From Orobanche coerulescens (Eukaryota > Streptophyta > Magnoliopsida > Lamiales > Orobanchaceae), in NCBI GenBank assembly GCA_033398695.1, contig CM065817.1, positions 64,592,001-64,656,000 on the forward strand: a stretch of DNA of 64,000 bases. Direction: 5' to 3'. Shown here one piece after another: positions 12,026 to 23,701 of this stretch (position 1 is its first letter; each line of letters begins with the position of its first letter). A program made the position numbers and the translations under genes. The notes below the pieces were generated by a model. That model was not told where the DNA came from. It made no database searches and saw only the letters and a list, made by a program, of their open reading frames with translations.

Positions 12026-12603
12026 CGGCATAGATACTGGATTAAAAATAATAACCCTGATTTTTACATGCATAATGATTATCATGGATACCGTAACTAC
12101 GTACATGCCCCACGTAGATACCGCAAATCTGTACCAAATGTAACCTACAGTAAACCAACTGGTGTCAGGAAAATTTGGGTACCAAAAGGCACTAACATTC
12201 ACGGACCCAACAATCAAAGGGGACCTAAATCTACCTAATTTGTGTGCTGTAGGACATTTTGGAGAAGGACATATGGTACTTCGACAGCGGATGCTCCTAG
12301 CACATGACAGGAGATATAAGCAAGCTATCAGATTTCGTAGAAGGTCGCGGTCCAAAAGTGCGCTTCGGTGATAAATCTAAAGGAAGAATAAGAGGAAAAG
12401 GAAACCTTCTTGTCGGAAAATTCAAAGTCACCGATGCAGCTCATGTTGAAGGCTTACAGTACAATCTACTTAGTATTAGCCAGTTCTGTGACAAACAGTT
12501 CTCAGTGAAATTCTATATAGATCACTATAGAGTCAAGAACATCCTAACCAAAGAAGTTGTGCTCACAGGAAGCAGATCAGGTAATATGTATATTGCTGAC
12601 TAG
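12026..12603 (+). pseudogene. pol: B pol: Gag-protease linker and aspartic protease
   Basis: The linker ends with the copia KIWVPKG block near 12165-12185 in one frame, and TAA at 12236 closes it. The protease follows in another frame. Its active-site block, WYFDSGCS, is encoded at about 12273-12297 and is directly followed by TAG at 12298, before HMTG. A further stop lies at 12250 and another at 12601. The later LLSISQFCD block is typical of copia proteases. Element D is inserted directly upstream. Confidence 0.82.
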
Positions 12604-13407
12604 ATGCCTACGAGCTCCACAATTCCTTGTTTAGTTGCCAAAGGCACTGCAGATCTAAGCTGGCTATGGCATAAGAGGATGTCTCACGTCAACTTCAAGA
12701 TGATCAACAATCTCTCAAGACAGGGACTGGTTATAGGATTGCCTAATGTATCGTTCCAAAAAGACAGTGTCTGTGGACCATGTCAGAAAGGCAAGCGAAT
12801 CAAGTCCACCCTGAAGAGCAAATCCTACCTTTCAACCCACCGATTATTGGAAATGCTACACATGGATCTCTATGGTCCTGTAGACCCGGTAAGTTTGGGA
12901 GGTAAGAAATACTGTCTCGTTGTTGTTGATGATTACTCCAGGTATGCTTGGACAATTTTCTTAAGCAAAAAGAAGGAAACAACATCAAAGTTGCCCGAGC
13001 TCCTGAGAAAGCTTCAAAATGAAAAAGGATCGAGTATCGTGTCCATTTGTTCCGACAGAGGTACAGAATTTACTAACCGCTTTATAGAGCAATACTGTTC
13101 AGAAAATGGGAAACAACACGAATACTCAGCTGCCTGTACACCTCAACAAAATGATGTTGCCAAACGAAAGAATAGGACGCTGAAGGAAGCAACAAGGACA
13201 ATGATTGCCGCAAGCAAGTTGCCACAGCGTTTCTGGGGTGAAGCAACCAATACAGCATGCTACAGTCAAAACCGCTGTATCGTAAACAAGCACCACAACA
13301 AAACAGCATATGAGGGAGGTATGGAACAACAAAACTCCGTTAGTTTCGTATTTTCACATTTTTTGATGCAGGTGCTATGTGTTGAACAATGGGAAGGATC
13401 AACTTAG
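12604..13407 (+). pseudogene. pol: B pol: integrase
   Basis: The pre-integrase zinc-binding region (WHKRMSHVNF with a later CGPCQKGK) leads into the catalytic core. The first Asp is in MLHMDLYGPV and the second in CSDRGTEF. In the third catalytic block the usual Glu is replaced by Lys (VAKRKNRT), and the preceding Gly is Asp. Both are single G-to-A changes. A frameshift occurs near 13315, then TGA at 13364 in the new frame. The loss of the catalytic Glu alone would inactivate strand transfer. Confidence 0.88.
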
Positions 13408-15004
13408 AACCTTTGATGAGAAGTCGGATGAAGAAATATTTGTAGGATATTCCTCCGTCAGCAAAGCTTACAGGATCTTTAATAAAAAGAAGCTGACAAT
13501 CGAGGAATCAGTTCATGTAGTGTTTGACGAACCTCATCATGACCCTATAGGAGTAGAAGCTGTTACTCAGAACATCCAACAACTTTCCATCTTTGATCCA
13601 CCAACTCCCATAAAACCTGTTGTTGACCTAGAAATTAACCCCAGAGCTGTAAGAATCGACGTAGATGAAGCCAATGATGTACAAGCTGAAGCCGAAACTA
13701 CAGCAACTCAAGATACAGTACAGGACCCCGAATTAGAACCCGACCGGAGATGGTTGAGAGATCACCCGCAAGAGCTGATCATTGGAAACATTAATGCTGG
13801 TGTTTCTACTCATAGGAGAATACAGAGTACACAAGGAAATGTACTGTGTGCACAAGAAGAACCAGATACTGAGATATCACCATTCCCTGAATGGAAATCT
13901 CAATCCGAGCTTAGAAGACTCAATATGTGCACTATTGTTGTATTCTTAGCATAGTCCGAACCTGTTTCTACCATAGAAGCTCTCAATAATTCTCATTGGA
14001 TAACATCTATGGAAGAAGAGCTTAACGGTTTCGAAAGAAACAATGTATGGTATCTTGTACCCAGACCTATGCATCAATTAGTTATTAGAACCAAATAGGT
14101 ATTTAGAAACAAGATGGATCCAAATGGACTAATTATAAGGAATAAATCCAGACTAGTCGCACAAGGCTATAGACAGGAAGAAGGCATAGACTACGATGAA
14201 ACGTTTGCCCCTGTAGCCAGACTAGAAGCTATTAGGATATTTTTAGCCTTTGCCGCCCATAAGAGCTTCATTGTATACCAAATGGACGTCAAAAGTGCAT
14301 TCCTAAATGGAGACCTTGCCGAAGAAGTTTATGTTGAACAACCACCAGGGTTTGCCAACACAGACGGCATAGATCTAGTATACAGGCTAAGGAAAGCACT
14401 GTATGGACTTAAGCAAGCCCCTAGAGTATGGTATGAGACCCTGTCCCAATATCTAACTGATAATGGATTTGAGAAAGGTGATGTGGACAAGACCTTGTTC
14501 AAAATACAGGAAGGCGATGACCTTCTAATGGTTCAAATCTATGTAGATGACATTATATTTGGTTCAACTAACCTTGCTTTATGTCGAAGGTTCTCTCATC
14601 TCATGCAAAGTAAATTTGAAATGAGTATGATGGGAGAACTTAGTTATTTCCTAGGTTTGCAGGTAAAGCAGTTGCCTACAGGGATTTTCATTAACCAGGA
14701 AAAATACAGCAAGGAGCTTCTCAACAAATTTGGAATGAATACTTCCAAATATTCGTCAACCCCCATGAGCACTTCCGTGCAAATTAGTGCTGATGAAGCC
14801 GGAAAGCCGGTTGACCAATCACTCTACAGGAAGCTTATTGGCTCTCTCCTGTACCTAACGGCTAGCAGACCCGATATCCAGTTTGCTGTAGGAGTGTGTG
14901 GGAGATATCAATTAGCACCTAAACAATCACACTTCAATACAGCTAAACGAATCCTGAAGTATATTAAAGGAACAGTCGATGTAGGACTATGGTATCCTAA
15001 ATAA
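13408..15004 (+). pseudogene. pol: B pol: integrase tail and reverse transcriptase
   Basis: This is the same frame as the shifted integrase end. An acidic, low-conservation linker runs to the TAG at 13952. RT starts near 14000 (HWITSMEEEL) and has a TAG at 14096, where copia relatives have Trp. From 14114 the RT is open for 296 codons: [32 protein letters not shown] and the catalytic YVDDIIFG (about 14539-14562) are all present. TAA at 15002 separates it from RNase H. Confidence 0.9.
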
Positions 15005-15474
15005 GGCGGATTCGATTTAGTTGGCTACAGCGACTCAGATCTCGGAGGCTACAAGCTAGATAAGAAGAGTACAAGTGGAACTTGTCACTTTCTTGGACCA
15101 AGACTTGTGTCTTGGTTCAGTAAGAAGCAATTGGCAAACTCACTTTCCACGGCTGAATCAGAATACTATGTCTTTGGTAGTTCTTTGTATGCATCCTTTG
15201 GATGCAAAGAATGCTGTCAGATTATGGGATTGAAGCTAAGGAAACGCCGATCATGTGCGATAGCACGAGTGCAATTGCAATAACGCACAACCCTGTATTG
15301 CACTCGCGCACTAAGCATATCCACATGAAGCATCATTTAATTAGGAATCATGTCAAGAACAAGGATGTTCGGCTGGAAAAAGTTCATACAGATATTCAGT
15401 TGGTCGAAATTTTCACCAAGCCTCTCGACACAGCAAGATTCAACATGCTTCGACAAGAATTGGGATTGCTATAG
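15005..15474 (+). pseudogene. pol: B pol: RNase H
   Basis: Starting with GYSDSDLGG and KSTSGTCHF in the RT frame, it shifts frame near 15180-15200. It continues through MCDSTSAI and HIHMKHHLIRNH to the terminal DIQLVEIFTKPL block and TAG at 15472. The order and motifs match copia RNase H. It is the intact-length counterpart of the fragment at 1-435. Confidence 0.88.
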
Positions 15475-16114
15475 CCTGAATCCCTGTAAGTATTTACTAT
15501 TTTTACTCAACAATTGAGGGGGAATGCTGTAAGACCCAATAATATAGTATCCACCATTAATTATCTGTACACTCAGAGCCTTCAATACAGCACTGTAGGG
15601 AACAAAGCAATATGAATCATACTACAGCTGACGTGTGCAATAATTAAGGGGGAATATAGTATGACCCATGAATACAGCACTAATCCAAAAGTTATTGTAT
15701 GGAATTGAAACCTATATGTACCTTTTAAGGGGGAACGCTGTATTGTCGCGGATACAGCACATACTGTGGGAATTCGCTTCATTATATATTACAATATTTC
15801 ATTTTTAAAAACAATTTTTTTCCACGTGCCCTGTTTTCATGTCAAACGTCTTTTACATTAAATGCCTTACACGACATGTGGACAATCGAATCTCAAAAGT
15901 CGCGATATTTTCAAATTGTTTAATATTTAATACCACCGTTTCAGGCATTAAGGGTAATATGAAATTTCAGAAGTGGGACCCACTCATATTTTAAAATTCA
16001 ATGGATAAGTGTACCAGTTACACTCAGTCCATCGTGACCGTTCATTTTATACGCCGGTTCCCATCCCTTAAATCTGACCATTCGTTTTCTGAAAAACCCT
16101 TCTTCGCCACCTAC
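15475..16114 (+). promoter_or_regulatory. B intergenic region with three polypurine-like motifs
   Basis: GAGGGGGAATG at 15516-15526, AAGGGGGAATA near 15646 and AAGGGGGAACG near 15727 form the repeated polypurine motif array described for Sireviruses. No ORF of note is present. The last part is shared with element A at 21180-21240 (a CCCATCCCTTAAATCTGACC block) and leads into a TATA box. Confidence 0.75.
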
Positions 16115-16123
16115 TATAAAAGG
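16115..16123 (+). promoter_or_regulatory. Putative internal promoter TATA box for B's third ORF
   Basis: TATAAAAGG lies 147 bp upstream of the third ORF ATG. The equivalent TATAAAAGG occurs in A at 21241-21249, 125 bp before the matching codon. Conservation in both copies, while surrounding noncoding DNA has diverged, suggests function. This is inference only. Confidence 0.5.
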
Positions 16124-16261
16124 ACTGTAAATTCCATTTGAGACTCTTTACGCCTTCTGCATAATTTAAGAGCACTCGAGCATTCAGCCTACAAGATTTT
16201 TTTTTTGTGTTTACTGCATATTTTTCTTGTTTCTTTTTCACCGTTACTTGAAAAATCATCA

Positions 16262-19200
16262 ATGGCGTCTACTCAGACATCATCCACCTCTCTCAAGAAG
16301 TCACTCAACTTCATCGATGGACGGATCTTCTCCAGATCTGTCGTGCTGGAACGTATTCACTCTGAAGGTGATGACGTTCATGCCATGGAAGTCGTCACTA
16401 CGAGAATCCGTAAACAAGGCCTCTACCGCCTTGGGAGCCACACCGCCGAGAAATATGACGCTCATCTGGTTGAGGAATTCTACCTCAATGCTGTAGTTTA
16501 TTTTCTGTCGCTGGCTCAAGGAGGTCATGTCGCTGACATCACAGCCATTATCCGCGGAGTGGAGATCCGCGTTCACCAAGAGCTTCTCCAAAACATCTTC
16601 AGGCTACCTTGTGATGGCTTAACTATGGAAGAACTTGAGACCTTTGGGTCCCAAGAACTGCTGACTCAGTATTATGGCTTATTCACCGGTTCAGCAACGA
16701 TGGAAGTGGTTCACACCACATGCCATAAGAAGAATTTTTGTTTACCTTTCGTTTACTTTCATGATTTTTGCTGCCGTATTATTGAGAATCGTACAGGTGC
16801 TTTTGAGATGTGCACCAATCTTAGATGCAGGATGATGGTCGCTATAATGACCTGTGAGAAGGTCAATTGGTGTCAAGTCATCCTTAAGCATTTGCAGGAA
16901 GAGGTGTCTAAACCTGCTTCTCAAAAGAAATCGTTTGGTTTATTCTTAAACCATGTTTTGACGAAGTGTGGACTTCAGCAAACTGCAGAAGCAAAGAAGA
17001 TCAGTTCACGGATATTCTTAGGAGGCGTCAGGCCCACTGCCTTCAACCAGAGCGTCTTGATTGCCAACAGACCTTTTATCCGGAATTTGCAGCTGCCTGC
17101 AGATCCGAGGGACATTTATTCCAAGTCCCAAAGTGTCGAATCTTCGAAGAAGAGAAAAATATCTCACAGCAAAACACCAGTTGCTGTTGAGAAGCCAAAA
17201 AGGAAGCTAAGGAGGCTTACGAAAGTTAAAGCTACAGAACCCTCCGAGGATTCTCCTCTCGGGGCGCAACCCACTGATCAACTACCAAAGGGCCCAACCC
17301 CTGCGGAAGAGATGCCCACTACTATTGATACAGTAGATCCCGAGCCCTTGGCAACTATGATGGATACTAGGACATCTGCCAACTCAAAAGACTCTGGCGA
17401 GTCGGCTGCCTGTTTGGAGCCAATAGCTACCTCTCCTATAGGAGATTCCACACCCGTTCAGGATCCATCTTCCTTCGAGGTACCATCACCTGTAAGGAAT
17501 CCCTCTCCAATACAGGATTCTACACTTGTAGAGGAACCCCTTCCTACAGCAAACCCAGGCGCTGTACGGAGTCCCTCCCCGGACACAATCATTTCCAAGA
17601 GCCTGCTTTTATGCAGATTGAACAGTCTTTTGAGCAGTTTCTCCAATAGAAGAGCTTTATACTTGCTCCGTACGAAACTTTGTACAACTGGAGCGAGTGG
17701 TGTAATGTAGAAAAATTCGTTTTGGAAGTGACGGACACTCAAGAAATTGTTGTACTGATCCAATGGGACAACTTATTTGTTAAGGTGCTTATTGAGAGTC
17801 ATCTGCTTGATAAGGTTGAAGCTCGAAGGAAAGGAAAAGCTTCGTCCAAGGAAACTCCCGATAGTCCATAGTCCGATCCTGATTCCGACGACGATGACGA
17901 CGCACTCCACGCTGGTATGCGGATGAGTCGAGAGGAAGCCCAAGCAAAGAGAGATGAAGGGACATCTACTCATCAGTCGCCCCCTTCGCTACAGCAAGAC
18001 ACTGTTCCCGACGATGAGGATTCAGTCCCTCATGTCGAGGAGGAACAACATGTTTCGCAACAGGCACCCGAGCCTGTCGTTGCCCCCGCCGAAGAAAGAT
18101 CTAGTGCTATCCAGCAAGAGGAATCAGTCCCTCTGCCGGAATAGGTGGATGCTGAGAGACACCAAGAGGAATTGGTCCCTCCTGTATCCATGTCTACAAA
18201 AACTATTTCAACACATGAGGATGCCGCACCCCCTGCCGCCGAACCCGAAACAGTTATTCCCGCCCCATCAACCGCCTTGGAATCCGACGACGGTGCTATA
18301 CCTGAGGATGTCCAACTCAATTCACGCCCTAATGTGAATCTGAGAAAGTTAAATGGAGTCGAGGACTTTGCCCAGCCAGACTCTCCCAGCACCGAAGCAA
18401 GAAAAGAGCGATTACGTGCTCTTAGCCTCCAAACTGTCTTTATTCAGGACGCAGTTAATGTTCTACACTCTATAGAAAAGGCTCTTGATCGGCTTCACAC
18501 ATCTGCTGTTGAAGAAATGACCGGACTAAGGCATGAAGTCTCTCGAGTAGTCGAAGCCTTCATTGTCTTGCGACATGGCTTCAAGCAAGCTCTGAGCCAA
18601 CAGCAAGAGAAGCAATAACAGATCCTGAGAGTAGAGCAATTGAAACTCAACGTGTCTGAGGCCAAGACCGCATCTGCTCTGATCGAATACGGTTCCCAAC
18701 TGCGAGCCCATGACAAGAACATTAAAGATATGTCGCAGGTGCTCTCCTCCCTCATTGAGAGAATGTCTAATATTGAGATGAAACAGGATGCCGCTTTGGA
18801 AATCCTAGAATGTCTTGATGAAAAGGTGTCATACCTTGATGATACCAAAAAGGGGGAAGAAGCAAGGGAAGCCGCTAGGAGAACGAGGTTGCAGCAAGAG
18901 AAAGAGTTGTTAACTCCGTTTGAAGACTCCATCACTGCAGACATAGCCCGTATCTCAATGCCAAACGTGAGGATACAGGGAGAAAGACCAGAATTCCAAG
19001 ATCCTAAGTATCCTTGGAAAAGCCTAGTCCGAAAGCCGCAATCTATGAACCTCTCGGCAGACCGACAACCTACCGCTACAGAGATCAAAGATTGGAGGAG
19101 AAATGAATTGTTAAGATACTTTGTTGTACTTATCAGGGATTATCCATTATTCAATAGATGCATAACGGTGTAGGAAGCCGCAGAGGAATTCAAGATGAAG

Positions 19201-19419
19201 CTGGAAGGTGGAACACTCCCGCTACAGCTGCAGATGAAATCAAAGCACAAGAATGGTGACTTGGTGACCCACCCAGAGGATTGGATTCTTGTCTTCGACA
19301 AATCATATGAAGGTCGAGCCATTTATCAGAATCGAGACAAGGAAGCCCATCAATACTGGTGGAAAAACACCAAGAATGACCTAAAAAGTCGATGGAGGAA
19401 TTCAGACTATAGGAGCTAA
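16262..19419 (+). pseudogene. B third ('env-like') ORF, about 1050 codons, broken
   Basis: It begins at ATG 16262 (MASTQTSSTSLKK). The first ~300 codons are a globular domain, with LVEEFYLNAV and RGVEIRV blocks resembling the plant LTR-element domain called 'putative plant transposon protein'; that identification is from memory. A basic patch near codons 310-340 could be a nuclear signal. A long Pro/Ser/Thr/Glu-rich middle and a helical, coiled-coil-like C-terminal third (about 18360-18900) follow. The frame changes once near 17580 and then stays constant to TAG 19417. In-frame stops lie at 17647, 17869, 18142, 18616 and 19171. No clear transmembrane segment is seen, so 'envelope' is only a traditional label. 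Confidence 0.75.
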
Positions 19420-19912
19420 ATTTCCTTGTATTATAGTTTTTGTAATCTTATCTTCCGAACAGCAAAATTTGTACTCGTCATTTCAATATCAATAAATTTT
19501 TTTCCTGTGTTGAAAGATTACAACTCGTAATCTACTATGTTCTTATATGTTTACAGTCACTTTATTTATTCTTACTGTATTCATATTATGAAACCTATCT
19601 CATACACAAGCTTTAAGAACTTGTCTGTGAACAGTTCATAGTTTAAGTTGTATGCATCTAGAAGACAATGTAAGATAGTGCCTGCGCGCCAATCATAAGT
19701 TTTCAATATAACATTCTTTTGATAAAAGCTGAACTTGCCTGCGAGCAGTTCTTAATGTTAAGCTAAATGCCGAAGGCCAGAACATTCGAAAGAAGACCAA
19801 GAAGTTTCCATACTTCAAACCGCTAAGTGTCAAAGTTTTGGCATCATCAAGGATGTTTGGATAACATCATAAGGTTTTAAAAAGAAGACTCGGAAGGACT
19901 TGGCAAATTATC
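19420..19912 (+). other. B 3' untranslated region
   Basis: AT-rich DNA between the third ORF and the 3' LTR. No gene or repeat is recognised. Confidence 0.6.
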
Positions 19913-19925
19913 AAAAAGGGGGAAA
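19913..19925 (+). promoter_or_regulatory. Polypurine tract of B
   Basis: AAAAAGGGGGAAA ends two bases before the 3' LTR start, the expected position for plus-strand priming. Confidence 0.88.
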
Positions 19926-19927
19926 TT

Positions 19928-21140
19928 TTTGGGATAACAAAAACCCTGTATCGATGATGTTGGGATAAACAATCCCTGTATCGATCGTATTGTCAGAATG
20001 TTTTGACAATATGCCAAATCCTGAATACCGCTAATAGCTGTATCGAAAATATGATCAAGTATCAACCTGTATCGAAGACTTCTCGCAGTCCCAACCATAC
20101 AGTAAATCTATCATACAACAAAGAGTCCCGCAAAGCTAAGTATAGAAGCTGTCGCAAAATATCAATACAGCGATCCTTCCATACAGCCCTCAAACAGGAC
20201 AAGAAGGAATCTTCAGTATTCGCTAGAAGTCAAGTCCTGTTGATAAAGAAGTATTTAAATACTAAAGGATAAAGTATTTAAATACTGTACGCCAGAAGAT
20301 CTTCAAATCCCGCAATATCCGGATCTCAGTCAAATCTCAGTTGTCGTAGAATCATGCTCAACGGATGTATTTCAAACGGATATATTTCAGAGGCTATATA
20401 TATCTCCAGAGTTTGAAGATCAAGATCTACAAATCGTCTACAGAAAATACACAGAATATATACAGAATATTCTAGACTTACAAACACAAAGCTTACAAGA
20501 AATATTCAGAGCAAAACATATCGCCCTAAGCTTTTTGCTATTCTGATAAAAAAGATATACAATGCTCAAACCTTGAACAACACATTATCAGCTTAAAGCC
20601 CAGAAAGTCATAGATGTTGTTCAAACCTTGTTCTATCTTTGAACAAACTCATATCAGTCCTGTGTGGACTGAGGAATCCTTGCTACTCCTGAACTGTATG
20701 TGACGGACTTGCATTGAAGAAGACGAAAGCTTAAGAACTGTGTGTGAAGAAGCTAGTCACGTGTTAGCTCAAACCAATCTGTGTGAACGGTTGAAAGCTA
20801 AGATCTTTATATCAATTTGTGTGAACGATATATTGATTAGGTGTTGTTATAATTACGTAGTTGTGTACGCAGTAATTATAATAAACTTTTTACTCATGTG
20901 TGGAGGACCAGTGGACGTAGAGGGGTTTACCTCGAACCACTTTAAATATTATGTTATTTACCTTCTGCCTTTATTGTTTTATTAACCGTGATTATTTACC
21001 TATACACTGCACACCGAGTTGTTGTATCCTCAGCAACTTACTGTATTTAACACTTCCGCTACGCACTCAGATTTAAAAACCGTACAGCTTGTAATTTAAA
21101 ACACTTTCCAAACTGTATCCAGTATACTTAGTGGCCAACA
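19928..21140 (+). repeat. 3' LTR of B
   Basis: It matches 972-2179 and ends GGCCAACA. Its first bases read TTTTTGGGATAAC rather than TGTTGGGATAAC, so the terminal TG has mutated. The GTCGT target duplication follows at 21141. Confidence 0.9.
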
Positions 21141-21145
21141 GTCGT

Positions 21146-21365
21146 ACAAGTTACATCTGAATCCATTATGTATGTTTATTTAAAGAATGTTCCCATCCCT
21201 TAAATCTGACCGTTCACTATAACCTACCTTCCTGGCACCCTATAAAAGGGCAACATGCTAACCTGTGGACTTTTTATGCTTTCTGCATATTATCGAGCCT
21301 ACATCATACAACCTACATACCTTCTAGCTTTTTGCTTACTTCTTTTTCAATTCACTTCTACACTA
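21146..21365 (+). promoter_or_regulatory. A: region upstream of third ORF, with TATA box
   Basis: Continuation of element A after the B insertion. TATAAAAGG at 21241-21249 and the preceding CCCATCCCTTAAATCTGACC block are shared with B (16061-16123). Confidence 0.6.
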
Positions 21366-22432
21366 ATATCTTCTTCCCAGACTTCATCTTTCTCAGTTAA
21401 GAAGAAAGACATGATAATAGATGGAAGAATCTTTGCTCACTCAGTTCTTCAGGAGCGCATAATTTATGAGGATGAGGATATGACTGAGATGGACCTAGTT
21501 GCCTCTTGTGTGAAGCTTGATGGCCTCTACCGGTTAGGTAGCCTGCATCCAGAAAGCTACGATGAATAGATCGTTGAAGTGTTCTTTGTTGATGTTGAGA
21601 TTCAGTATGCATCGAACAAGAAGGGTTCTGACGTCACTGCCATCAACAGTACCATCCAAGAAAAGGAGATAACCGTTAATCGAGAACTCCTTGAACATTT
21701 GTATAGACTTCCCTCTTATGGGTTAACATTGGAGGAGCTTGAGTCTTTCGGGTCTGAGGAGCTTTTGAAGGCGTATTGGGATGTGTTCACTCGGAACTCC
21801 CAATCTTCTCAAGTTCATTTGTCTTGTCACAAGAAAAACTTCACTCTACCCTATCTCTATTTGCACGATTTCCGATGCAGGGTGGTTGAGAATAGAATTG
21901 GTGCATTCGAGATTTGCATAAGCTTGTGTTTCAGGATGATGGTGGCAATCATGACTGGAGAAAAGGTAACTTGGTGCCAAGTCATCTTTCAGGAGGAAGC
22001 ATCGAAGCCTGAATCTGCTACAAAATCGTTTGGCCTCATACTGAACTATATTCTAATTAGCTGTGGCATACAGCAGTCAGCAAATGCCACGAAGATACTT
22101 CCTGGGAAGTTCATTGGTGGCTCAAAGCCATCAGTTTTCAACACGGAGTCATTTCTCGCCAACAAGCCCAATCCTTTCTCAATCCCAACATCTAAAGATC
22201 CCATGGATGTTGTTGATCTTCCCTCAAAATCTAAGTTTGTTAACAGCAAGAAAAAGGTTGTCAGCATGAAAAGAAGCATTCGTGACAGCAACTCTCATAT
22301 AGCTATCGAGAAGAAGAAGAAGAAGAAGAAGCAGAAAACCAAGAAATCTGCGAAGCCGGAAGCTATCCTTACAGCAACCCCGGTGGCTACAGCGGCCACT
22401 GAGGATGTCCCGCATGCTGCATCTATTAGGGT
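21366..22432 (+). pseudogene. A third ('env-like') ORF, truncated by element E
   Basis: It is homologous to the N-terminal ~340 codons of B's third ORF: shared DGRIFxxSV, GLYRLGS, HKKNFxLPxxYxHDF and FRMMVAIMT-type blocks. The codon equivalent to B's start is ATA (21366), so the start is lost. TAG at 21567 breaks the frame. A run of AAG codons near 22310-22330 encodes a lysine tract. The reading is cut at about 22432, where copia element E begins. Confidence 0.78.
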
Positions 22433-23701
22433 TGTATACTGCAAAGCATATTTTAAGCTTGTATTACCTTATTTCCCGATAAATACCTATGAGAATATTA
22501 ATTATATTTAATCACATATTTTGCATATTTATTCACGTCATAGTTATGCAAATAAAATATCTAATTATTTTATATTAAAAATAATATGGTGTGTTGGTGT
22601 AACATGGAAGATCACATTGTCGGTGCCTTATAAAGCAATATAACAGTTCACAACCTATATAATTACTAGACAAATTATATGAAAGGTTGAAATGTATGCT
22701 TAAGATTATTTGGTCTTGACTATTAGCATGCATTAGCGTATTTGCATACGTTGAACTGGATCGAAGTGAGATAGTGTCTTCCGTACTGGCTGTAAGAAGA
22801 ACGTAAATCTCACATAATTATTATTTCTTAATTCCAAGTATATAATATTTAATTATGTATTTATAATATTTATTGCTTTGATTTACCATAGATCGGAGTC
22901 AAAGTGATTGACTCAATATGCTTCATATCTTGGGAAATAATATTATTTATATGACAATTACTATTATAATTAGAAATTGTGTCCGACTCGTGCGGCTTGA
23001 TGATGTCCCCTTGAGGAGCTCGATAATGATTATTATATTAAACCTTGCTGGGGGATTTAATTCCGATATAATAATAAGGTTCGAGTGGTACTACTCTTTG
23101 ATAAGAAATTAATTACCCGATTTCGTAAATTGGGATTTGGATTGAAAGTGCAATATTAGTTCTTTAGTGGATTGAATTGATATTAGTGAACTCAACCATA
23201 TTAGGAAGGGCTTAATATAGAAGGTTGTGTTGCACTAGGAGTCCTAACTATAATCCTCTTTAAAATCCCTAGAGTAGTCCAAAGCCTATAAATAGAATAC
23301 AGGGGGGTTCGGTCGTGATGTATCATACCTACACAAGAGTTTCAATTTTTTTCTTCTTAGTATTTAATTGTGGATCTTGACTTGTGTTTTTTATTCCACA
23401 ATTGATATAACACTTTAATTCTTGCTACAAATCAGAATTACTTGAAAAAGAATAATCGAAGTTGTGAGGAACATTATTCGGCCGATCCACTTTGTAGACC
23501 AAGCAAGATTTGGTATCTCGTTGCCGACACAACGTCCAGATTAAGGCGGGATCATACTCTTGAAGCTTTTAGGAAGAAATCAAGAAAGCAACCAATACGC
23601 TTCAAAAAGTAAATATCATATGATCTTCGATATAGATTAGGATATTAAATTTACCAACAAGTTTATTTAATAAATAATAAATGATATTTAAATTATTTAT
23701 T
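22433..23701 (+). repeat. Element E (copia): 5' LTR, left part
   Basis: Sequence foreign to A begins near TGTATACTGC at 22433, though the exact boundary is not proven. A TATA box, TATAAATA, is at 23287-23294. The LTR is interrupted by element F and resumes at 35498, giving about 1.38 kb in total. No ORF of interest lies within. Confidence 0.65.
23697..23701. repeat. Target site duplication of F, left copy
   Basis: TTATT precedes TGTAACACC at 23702 and recurs at 35493-35497 directly after the other outer end (TATTACA). The whole three-LTR composite is therefore flanked by a single duplication. Confidence 0.85.

Larger units (their letters stand above)
972..21140 (+). mobile_element. Element B: full-length Sirevirus-type Ty1/copia retrotransposon
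   Basis: Two LTRs of about 1.2 kb (972-2179 and 19928-21140), a tRNA-iMet primer site, gag, pol in copia order (PR-IN-RT-RH), a long third ORF, a polypurine tract and a 5-bp target duplication define a complete element. Its own sequence is about 12.4 kb; the rest is gypsy element D at 4291-12025. The third ORF, the repeated polypurine motifs, the zinc knuckle and the coiled-coil-rich Gag tail indicate the Sirevirus (SIRE/Maximus) lineage. All coding regions carry stops or frameshifts. It is inserted in a relative, A, between that element's pol and third ORF. Confidence 0.92.

Noticed and set aside
16301..16591. Antisense ORF within B third ORF
   Set aside because: Shadow of the sense frame; sense homology with element A explains the openness.
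16262..19419. Third ORF as a true viral envelope protein
   Set aside because: No signal peptide, transmembrane helix or fusion-peptide-like segment could be seen; only the position matches 'env-like' tradition.
22314..22335. AAG repeat as a microsatellite feature
   Set aside because: It is in frame in the A third ORF and encodes a lysine tract matching the basic region of B; treated as part of the gene.
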